From contig NC_058341.1 in assembly GCF_905475395.1 (NCBI RefSeq), positions 35,851,501 to 35,915,500 on the forward strand: DNA of 64,000 nucleotides. Reading direction: 5' to 3'. Position 1 is the stretch's first letter. Every line of letters begins with the position of its first letter. A program made the translations under genes and the position numbers. Shown piece by piece: positions 56,710-64,000 of the stretch. Origin of the DNA: Chrysoperla carnea (Eukaryota > Arthropoda > Insecta > Neuroptera > Chrysopidae). Below the pieces are notes generated by a model. It was not told where the DNA came from, searched no databases, and worked only from the letters and a program-made list of their open reading frames with translations.

Positions 56710-58628
56710 CTAAAATTTGTTCAATTATTATGGAGTGTATACTAGGAATACTAGGATTGGAGGAGGGTAGAAAATGTACCACGACTGGAATTTTCATGGT
56801 GTTATCTATCAACAAGTAGCGGTTACATATTCAAAGATTTAATAAGGGCTCACAACTTCAGCGGAAGGGTTTCAAAACCCTAGTGATTAAGAGGTAAGTT
56901 ACGTTTTTCCTGATACCTTTTATTATGGGCTCCCCGAAAAGTGTTAACTCAACGACTTACCTCTTGAGCCATAAAAATATAGCAATAGACTTAATCATGG
57001 GTTCAGTAATTCAATTCGTCTTGAGTAACCCAAGCAATCTTCTAAATGTAAAGAATTCGGAAGTTTCAATTTATGGTAATTTTCCATGGCTTCTCAAATT
57101 TCAAAATTTGATAACAAACGTGTTATTAAGGAATTTGAGTTGTCAAACATTGGCTGTTTAATATGTACAGTATTTTTCGTATTACCTGAGCAATACTGAA
57201 CAACACAAGAAATGGTGGTAGCTCTTGTGGTGAACTATTTGGGTGTTTTATTGTCCATAACAATTTTCCATAATCGAAGAATGCAAAATAAAGTGATTTA
57301 TTTAAAGCAAAACCTATTACTGTACAACACATCCCAGAATAAATTCCAAAAAAACCTTCAAGCTTAATGGTTTTAATAATGCATTGAGTTAGACCAGTGT
57401 ATGTTCGATGGTGGATAGCTCCTAAAACACATCAAATAACTTTAATTTAAAAAAAAATTAATTAGCTTTATCCGCCATATCTTTATCAAGCTATGGTATC
57501 TACTGTCTCAAATCACAGTTTTTTAATTAAAAGTTGTAAATTTTTATTAATTCGTAAAGTTTGCAGTATGGGGTTACGTATAGAATAGCATTTCTAGCGA
57601 AATTTATAGCATATCAGGTAAAATACTAAGATCTTGCATAAATGTATCTGAATAGTGGCGATACAGATCTGACTTTTCTCCGTCAAGGAGTGAGTGGTCG
57701 CAGGCTTTTTGTCAGAAACCTCAGACTTCAAAAAACTCCTAGGGAAAATTTCAATAATGTTAAACCACATGATTTGGACGGTCTATTATGGTGTAATTAG
57801 TCTGCATTTATTAAGATTTATCTTTTCACATTTGATGAAGCTAAATTATTGTTTCAACCATAAAACATTGCCCAACGATGAAAAATTTTGGACAAATGGA
57901 CAAACATTCAAATATTGCGTTAATTTTGAGATACCTTTTATACGATATGCAATTATCCAAACTCAAACGCGTTAGGTTAGGTTCAAAAAAAAATTCGGGG
58001 CTTAAAGATTTGGCTTTTGGTGTCTGTATCTTATATTCTTAAATATTACCTTTGACATTTGAACCTGTGTCTGCTGAAATTCTAGTTTGGCAAAAAAACA
58101 ATGGATATAGTAACAATGTTGTTAAACCTCCAGATACAGCTCCCGCAAGTAATTTACTCCAGATGTATGGCAATTGCCTCACTCTAAAAAAATCTCGAAA
58201 GTAAGTCAAGATAATGAAAGATTTCATTCTGAATGTTCAAACAAAATTCGGTCATATCGCTTGGATAAAAGTTAATTGCAAAATAACCTTCACCTTATTT
58301 TAATAACTTACATATTTTGGTTTGATACTTGACTATAAATTGAAAAACTCAAAGCTTGTTGTGGAAAAAATTTAACGGTAGAAATCCAATTTCCACGCCA
58401 TAAACTTAAAAATCCTTGATGTTTTGGTATACGGATAAGTGCATCACGTAAGCCAGTGTAGCGTAAGTTATGTGTTCCATCTTGAAGTCCAACATGTGAC
58501 TTTTGAGTTTGTAGTATTATTTTAATACGATCCAAAGGACTAAGAAGTGTCTTTGAAATCACACCAGAAATACCAGCCACAATAAATTTAACTATGAATT
58601 CATTTTTCAAGTTTTGTTCATCAGTCAT
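56458..58628 (-). CDS. Divergent ADP/ATP-carrier-like mitochondrial carrier (SLC25)
   Basis: Complete gene of four coding exons (58312-58628, 58050-58183, 57186-57421, 56458-56709), predicted 312 residues, close to the ~300 of ADP/ATP carriers. All introns are GT-AG and phases agree. It is an inner-membrane SLC25 protein with three ~100-residue repeats, each opening with a Px[DE]xx[KR] motif: PLDRIK at 31-36 (canonical), PLFFCQ at 133-138 (acidic and basic residues both lost), PLDTIS then KR at 241-248. Nearest relatives by recollection are ANT/AAC: RIPKHQGFLSLWRGN, FFPQQALSF, TRISAD and SVRSLGGALVLV fit that family best. The ANT signature RRRMMM is here SKRLML (246-251), the basic residue before FFPQQAL is K86 instead of R, and the motif I-Y-R before the YFxxxD helix reads differently. 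Start chosen at MTDEQ, which leaves a short N-terminus as in ANT; an in-frame ATG five codons upstream (58643) is possible. Likely a diverged paralogue with altered transport. Confidence 0.88.
57186..57421 (-). CDS. Carrier gene, coding exon 3
   Basis: Residues 151 (part) to 229: HHRTYTGLTQCIIKTIKLEG, FFGIYSGM, then the helix ALNKSLYFAFFDYGK, and PPFLVLFSIAQ. Acceptor TTTTAG ends at 57422; donor GTAAT at 57185. Introns of 476 and 628 bases separate it from its neighbours. Confidence 0.88.
58050..58183 (-). CDS. Carrier gene, coding exon 2
   Basis: Residues 106-150 and one base of 151: VRQLPYIWSKLLAGAVSGGL opens the second repeat, followed by TTLLLYPLFFCQTRISAD. Acceptor TTTTTTTAG ends at 58184. 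An alternative acceptor CATTCAG farther upstream keeps the frame but would add about 14 residues that the family lacks. Donor GTAATA. Confidence 0.85.
58312..58628 (-). CDS. Carrier gene, coding exon 1
   Basis: Residues 1-105 plus two bases: N-terminus MTDEQNLKNE, first helix with the ISKT...PLDRIK motif, matrix segment through RIPKHQGFLSLWRGN, and the FFPQQALSFS helix. Donor at 58311 reads GTAAGT. Confidence 0.9.
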
Positions 58629-59857
58629 TATTAGCAAACCCATTGGCTCTCCAACCCATTTTACTCTCAAGTGCTACGGTCCATGATCATGGAGGTAAGC
58701 CATCATTATTTTAATTTAATTTGCGTATTTTTTTTAACCTTACATATTATTATTTTGACAATTTTGTGCTTATTTTGACATTACCCAAAATTTAATCAAT
58801 CTCAAATATTATAGACCGGTGTTTTACCCAAAAATGGGTCGAGACTCTGGTCTTGACGAAAATCACATCAATCGTTGGGATTTCTTTTAAGTAACAATTA
58901 AAGCTCTTCGTAATTTTGATTCAAGTTTATTTCGAAATATTACGTTTTAAACTTCTTTAATATCGCGTATGTATCAACAAAAAACTGAAAAGCATAATAA
59001 ACTGCATTTGGGTTAATCATTTTACCTTCAATTCGAAACAAATTTTAAAAAGCGTCTATAATCTGATGTACGAAGACAGGTGTTTTCAGATCAAAAAAAC
59101 AGAATCATTAAATCTTTGTTTTTTTCGAAGTAAAAATGAATCAAAGTTATTAGAATAGGCTGAAATTGTTGTTTACCATGAATCCTAATAATTTATGTGA
59201 GCTGCGTCAGAATCCCGTCCCATTTTTCATGTTAAATATCGATCTGTAATTCAGAAGTTCCTAACTTAGACTATCCAACCCCAAACTAGCATCTAAATTT
59301 TATTCTTCCTACAAATCTTCCACTGAGTATACCGGAGGAGCTAGATATCAAAAAAGACTATAGGGTTTTCGATCTGAATCAAGAATTTCGGGGGAAAAAA
59401 GGCATGGAAAATTCGATTTCTGACACTTGATTTTTCGATAATCAACGCTTCTACTCCTTTGCAAGGGGTGATCGGTAAGCACGACTTGAACTTGACTTTG
59501 AGTCTGGTATAACTGGAGTAACACACTCTGGTATAACACTTTTGATAAAACCTAATGGAATGTGTTTTATAGGTGTCATTTATCATTAGTAACGCATGAG
59601 TTAGTGGCGCAAATATTTTTATTTGTTATTAAACAAATAATTGTTAAACCTATGAAACGGTTAATGTTAAAGTTGGCTTACAAAATTAATAAATAGGCAA
59701 CTTTAACTACGGATACGTTATACATGTGTAATAATTTTCGATTATTTGACAAACACTTAACATTTGTGTCATACAAGTTGCCTACTTATTATTATTTTAA
59801 GTAAATTTTAACATTGATCGTTGCATTGAATTAAAAATTTATTGTTTATTAACAAAT
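58629..59857. other. 5' flank of carrier gene, no other gene
   Basis: A CCATGATCATGG palindrome lies near 58680-58692, close upstream of the carrier start, but I see no clear core promoter. Small frames at 59341-59586 on the minus strand have no recognisable domain. Confidence 0.5.
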
Positions 59858-59982
59858 AATGAAAGAAACCCCTCGCATTTTGCTATAACGTCATGTAATG
59901 TGTTTCTTAGTACTAATGATATTTGACACCTAAGAAACACATTCTATGAGGTTTTAGCAAAATGCAAGCGGTTTCTTTCATT
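59858..59982. repeat. ~125-bp hairpin (MITE or hairpin RNA)
   Basis: AATGAAAGAAAC, CGCATTTTGCT and AATGTGTTTCTTAG on the left arm pair with CTAAGAAACACATT, AGCAAAATGC and GTTTCTTTCATT on the right arm around an AT-rich loop near 59920. The arms are about 55 bases with a few mismatches. No coding content. Could be a small MITE or a hairpin RNA precursor. Confidence 0.7.
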
Positions 59983-61454
59983 TTCCTTTATTAGCCGATT
60001 TTTGTAACATCTTTTACTGTACTATAAACATTACATGGTTCCAGGAGAATTGTCCAAATTACTATAATGTTAGTTCCACTATAAAAACGATTTACTATCG
60101 TATCATGTAATCAAAACTCATTAAAAATTAAGAAGTATTTTTTTATTGTAAAACGTAACAATACAAATTTAATAATTTAAAATAATTATAGAAGGTATAA
60201 AATAATATTAAAAAAAACACAGATAATTTATTAGTTTTTAAAAAATTAACTTAATTTCTTATTTGGGCCTTTTTCGGAATCCCGCCAAAATTTCAGGATG
60301 GAATCATGGTTGCTATCAAGTTTTTTGCAAGTTTATTTACGTTAGCCATATCATAAAAATGTTCGGGCCATATTATGGATATTTTTCCAGATTAAAATAA
60401 TTGGCGATATTTGCTTTTTCCATCCCGAAAATAATTTTTATATCTATTCAATTCTAAAAAATTTAATGTTACCGAACAAAAAAATACAAATTATTTCAGC
60501 AAAAGTTAAGCCATAGTTTTATCTATTTTTTGGTGGTTTGATTTTCTGTAAAAAGTTATGTAAATAAATATAAATAAATGAAGGGAAAAATCGCCGAATT
60601 CTGAATTTTTCGAACAGAATTTTTTACATGTAAAGTTTAATAGATTAAGTACTCATAATAGATTAAGATAGAAATTAAAGTCATCCTCCACCCAACTACT
60701 TACATCTATTTTTTTGAAATAAGGCAGTATGACCTTATTGGCTCGGGTCCTATCATTGTCAACATTTAAAAAAACGTATTCAATGACTAATAATTCATTT
60801 CACATTTCGATGTACTTATTTGTTAACATTTTATAAAAAAGAAGTATTTCTCATGCAGACGCGTGAAGGTCGACCTTAATTTGCATCCTGTACTATATCG
60901 TTTATTCAGAGTTTTTGACTCAAATCTAGGTATTTAAAATAACTTAAAAAGTATTTCTATGTACAATAATAAAAATTACAATAAATACTTATTACAATAA
61001 TATTATAATATTTATTTTTAATATAGGTGCTGGCAGGAATTCTGTGAATATCGAAAGAATTTTTACGAGGGCTCGAGGCATAGATTATTTCCTATGTTTA
61101 TTGACCCGTATAATCGATTTTTAATGGTTTCAGATAGCTCGAGAATTACAGTAATCTTTAAAAAAAATTCTTTTCTTAATTTATATATAAAGAAAACGGA
61201 TCAATTTGGAAAACTCTTTGGGAACTTTTGATCGAACTAACGAAGATTACCAATACATATACAAATATTTGGGTCGATCAGATGAGGATGTATTTGTGTT
61301 CTTCAAAAAGCCGCTGGGTGTGGGAATTTAACTCTTAAACCATAAAAAATCCATTCTACATTAAAACATAGGAAATGATCTATAACTGGAGTTAACCTAC
61401 CATTGTTCTTACAATTCCTGCTAGCGCTAACATTTAACTTAAAAAACACTGTTT
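59983..61454. other. 3' flank/UTR of nord-like gene
   Basis: AT-rich. The 3' UTR of the nord-like gene must start at 61454 and run left; an AATAAA on the minus strand near 61011-61016 is one possible polyadenylation signal. No other gene recognised. Confidence 0.5.
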
Positions 61455-61605
61455 TTAAATTGTGTTATTTTCTTTACAAATTGGTTTTGTTTGCACTTGT
61501 AGTAAATCATAAGATAATGCTTTTCCATCTAATTTTCGTACAGTTACTTGCACTACATAATTTCGTCCCGGCTTTAGTTGACTAATTCTTTGTGTCATGA
61601 TTCCG
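61455..61605 (-). CDS. nord: nord-like gene, last coding exon
   Basis: Acceptor GTTTTAG ends at 61606. The split codon gives Pro, then GIMTQRISQLKPGRNYVVQV, TVRKLDGKALSYDLLQVQTK, PICKENNTI and TAA at 61457-61455. Closes the last fibronectin-like domain. Confidence 0.88.
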
Positions 61606-63415
61606 CTAAAACAAAAGCAAACACAAAATTAATATTTCAAATTAAGATTCAATATTATGCTGAAAATAGTAAAATTTAACATCTTGTAAAAAATAGTAAA
61701 ATTTAACGAAAGCGATTTTTGATTTGTGAAATGTCTTGTTTTGACACAATATCAACAAAATTCTTTTGGACACTAATCCCCGTGCTATCAAAATAAAAAG
61801 AGCGATTTTTCAAAATTGTTTTTGAGCTCAAAAAAGAAATTTGCTGTGTATAATCACTAAAATTGGTACTTACGGCTTATGACCTTTCCAATCTTGACAG
61901 TATCTTACTGCAAAGTCAGCACTTTTACGCATTCGTGTTTCTAATCCACATTGATTGGACATTTTAGGTCCATCCATTTCACGTATAATACCCTCACGTG
62001 CGTACACACAGTATTCATAAACTCTTGTATCGGGTGATGATAGCCAACCAACAGTTATTCCGTCACAATCAGAAGAATATTGATAAACTTGTGATATTTC
62101 TGGCATTATTGGCAATGGATATCGCAATGTTGGATTTGTTGTTGCTAAAACCTAAAGAAAATTATAATCAGTTTCCTATTTGCTGTTTGCATTTGTTGCA
62201 TTTCTAGAAATCTGAAGAAATTTTAACTGGAATAGTTATATAAAACTTAAAAAACTATTTAGGATTTTAAAAATTTCGCAAATTTTGATTCAGTTCAGTT
62301 TTTATTTGGTCAAAACACAAAAATAAGACGAAACCGTCATAAAAAATTCTAATAGATAGTATGTAAAATATTTCAATGAGTAAGAACTGTGATTGGATAA
62401 CTTAAAATTCGAGAAATCAAAAAATATTAACGAATTTACGTGGTTTGGATTTTACGCTAGATTGAATAAATAAATGATAACTTACTTCTACGCCACTAGT
62501 TCGACGTAATTCTTCTTTATTTGATGAAGTTACACGAATGTAATAACGTTGGCCTATAGCTGGTGCTCTAACCAATAATTTTTCATAGCCATCAACACGA
62601 CGTTTTTGTACAATTCTGGATCCTTTTAATGTTACTTCAACTTGAACACCACCTCCACAAGGCATTACATAGAATAATAAATCCCTTGCGTGCCTTTCTG
62701 TTACCTAAACATACCAAAAAATGCCTTACAAATTATTGTTATTTTTGTTTACAAACTGAAAAAAAAACTGTTTTTATTGAACAATTGGAATTTATCATGA
62801 ACTTTCACCCTAAAATAAATAGCAAAATTAAGTGGAGTCAAGTCACATTCGATGTGTTTTTCAATATCTTAAACATTTTCAAAGGCCTTCCCGTATCTGT
62901 GAATTTTTAATTTCACACGGACAATAAACACACCATTCTAAAAACAAATTATAATATGAAGGATGAAGGATGAAGCTTTAAGTCTAAAAATAGAATTTTT
63001 TAAATTTTCTATTAACAATATTTATTTTTTATACATCTTTATTTTTTTATAAGATCAATGACATATATAAGAGGGTAAATTACTTCAAAATAAACTGGTG
63101 GAAGCGCAAGGAAATGTGAAAAAGATTTTTTACTTAAACAAAATGTACTTACCTTATATCGAAATACAGCTTTACCATCCAACTTTTTCAAATTAACAAA
63201 TGCTGGTTTGCCATCTCGCAATGAATGAGGCTTGATTTTACGATTAAATCGAAATGTTGTTGAACCAAATGGAAAACTAAAATTTGTCTGTTGATTTACA
63301 GCAAATAAATCAAAATTATATAAATGTCCATTTTCTAATTCAGCTACAGTATATTGCAAACGTGGTCCAACGCATTTTATCAAAATAGCTTCGTTATGAG
63401 AAATCTTACTTTTTA
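61455..63415 (-). CDS. nord: NDNF/nord-like secreted protein, C-terminal four exons
   Basis: Partial gene: exons 63153-63415, 62486-62704, 61874-62151 and 61455-61605 join in frame through GT-AG introns to about 302 C-terminal residues. Recognised by the NDNF-type fibronectin III segments: an aromatic/PCGG block (LLFYVMPCGGGVQVEV), RYYIRVTSSN, then DGITVGWLSSPD, EYCVYAREG, CGLETRMRKSADFAVRYC (the conserved C-x-x-x-TR-x-x-S...C pair), the closing QLKPGRNYVVQVTVRKLDG strand and a final PICKENN tail with the family's C-terminal cysteine. Human NDNF is a ~570-residue secreted glycoprotein; Drosophila nord modulates BMP signalling outside the cell. Here the signal peptide and N-terminal part must lie beyond position 64000. 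The Cys pattern and domain order look intact, so I expect a working gene. Paralogous assignment rests on recollection of the family. Confidence 0.88.
61874..62151 (-). CDS. nord: nord-like gene, third visible exon
   Basis: 92 codons plus two bases; acceptor CTTTAG ends at 62152, donor GTAAGT at 61873. Starts VLATTNPTLRYPLPIMPEIS and contains the NDNF-like core DCDGITVGWLSSPDTRVYEY and CGLETRMRKSADFAVRYCQD. Confidence 0.9.
62486..62704 (-). CDS. nord: nord-like gene, second visible exon
   Basis: 73 whole codons, acceptor TTTAG ending at 62705 and donor GTAAGT at 62485. Reads VTERHARDLLFYVMPCGGGV at the start and ends SSNKEELRRTSGVE. A beta-sandwich-like pattern with RRVDGYEKLLVRAP in the middle. 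Confidence 0.88.
63153..63415 (-). CDS. nord: nord-like gene, first visible coding exon
   Basis: Begins after acceptor TTTACAG with two bases of a split codon, then KSKISHNEAILIKCVGPRLQ, YTVAELENGHLYNFDLFAVN, and ends LDGKAVFRYK before donor GTAAGTA at 63152. The upstream exon must end with one base of a codon; no exon with that property was seen between 63416 and 64000. Confidence 0.85.
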
Positions 63416-64000
63416 CTGTAAAGAAAACAACATTGATTAAATAAACGAGTAGTAAGTAGGTGTGAAGTGCTCTTATTTTTAGTTTATTTCGTTGTCCACT
63501 GACTTCGAACCAGAGTTGTCAGGACGGCATATCATAAAATGCTCGCCCAATCACCAAAGGGTTCCAATTTTGGATTGATTGATCCATCCAAAGTTTACTC
63601 AAATCGAAAACAAAAAATATTCCCCATTTTTGAATTTTGTTACTGTACTAAAAAATTGACCAAAATACAAAACTCTTTTTCAGTCAAATAATTTTGATTC
63701 CAAAAAATAACATAAATCGGGTTCGAGTAAGTAGCTTTATTTCGAAGCGAATCTAAAGTATTTAAAAAAATACGCATCAAACTGACAGAGTGGGATTTTG
63801 GGTTCTTCTTACCTTAATCCATTGATACAAAAATCTAATTGGGTTTGTCATGAAACGACTAGTTTCTAGGGTATGGACTGAACAAATTGGACAACGATAT
63901 TGCCTTTTGTGTTTTAAGCGATATTTTCGAAATTACCCATCCAGTCATCAAAGAGATTACTCTAGGTAATGACTAGGAAAATCGGTGATAAAAAATTATC
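63416..64000 (-). other. Intron of the nord-like gene (partial)
   Basis: AT-rich; contains a donor-like AAGGTAAGA on the minus strand near 63812 whose preceding frame does not fit the phase required by the next exon, so no exon is called. Confidence 0.5.

Noticed and set aside
57694..57975. 93-codon plus-strand frame
   Set aside because: It lies in the intron between carrier exons 2 and 3, starts at GTG and shows no homology.
58184..58230. Alternative acceptor CATTCAG for carrier exon 2
   Set aside because: In frame, but it adds about 14 residues (MKSFIILTYFRDFF) in the loop after the QALSF helix where the family has no insertion; the TTTTTTTAG acceptor gives the normal length.
58629..58670. 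Extended start of the carrier gene
   Set aside because: The frame stays open upstream, but the farthest candidate is TTG and the extra residues have no counterpart in ADP/ATP carriers; MTDEQ is the better start.
63811..63990. Possible upstream exon of the nord-like gene ending at AAG|GTAAGA
   Set aside because: A frame of about 40 codons leads to this donor, but the next exon needs one leftover base and in that frame a TAA stop precedes the donor. Composition also does not look like NDNF.

Overview
The window is AT-rich nuclear DNA (roughly 70% A+T by eye) of an animal, most likely an insect or close arthropod relative. Support: GT-AG introns in three recognisable animal genes, a tRNA-derived SINE with Pol III boxes and target-site duplications, mariner and hAT type transposons, decayed LINE ends and a 5S rRNA pseudogene. 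There is no prokaryotic or plasmid signal. The species cannot be named from the sequence. Layout: positions 1 to about 53,000 hold no gene I can identify. This stretch is a patchwork of AT-rich single-copy DNA and interspersed repeats. I recognise: four same-orientation copies of an element with a hairpin and subterminal inverted repeats (4.7, 8.2, 12.1 and 28.8 kb; family A); four copies of a ~200-450 bp family ending in a TTTATAATATATA-like tail (4.1, 11.0, 20.6 and 31.8 kb; family B); five copies of a ~550 bp family D (15.2, 30.5, 37.1, 42.1 and 53.6 kb); two copies of a family E with an internally duplicated unit; three copies of a tRNA-Leu/Ser-like SINE (46.0, 48.6 and 54.1 kb); and several palindromic or TIR-bearing elements. 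The right end is genic and all three genes lie on the minus strand. At 53.05-53.22 kb is the first coding exon of an EFHD1/EFHD2 (Swiprosin-1, Drosophila Swip-1) calcium-sensing, actin-associated protein. Its EF-hand exons are not visible in the remaining 53 kb, which implies a very large intron or missed exons. At 56.46-58.63 kb is a complete four-exon gene for a divergent mitochondrial ADP/ATP-carrier-like protein (312 residues), in which the diagnostic RRRMMM signature has become SKRLML and the second carrier motif is broken. At 61.46-63.42 kb are the last four coding exons of an NDNF/nord-like secreted fibronectin-type protein whose 5' exons lie beyond the window. Between the first two genes sits a head-to-head palindromic mariner fragment. 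The three genes share no obvious pathway (actin/calcium, mitochondrial transport, extracellular BMP modulation), so this reads as an ordinary gene neighbourhood beside a repeat-filled intron or intergenic desert. Most interesting signals: the divergent carrier, the palindromic mariner, the hairpin-bearing family A (possibly Helitron/HINE-like), long near-perfect hairpins at 9.07-9.51 and 59.86-59.98 kb, a tRNA-like sequence enclosed by inverted repeats at 32.6-33.2 kb, and a SINE whose target-site duplication encloses 136 extra bases. All similarity statements come from reading the sequence and recollection of the families; no search was run.
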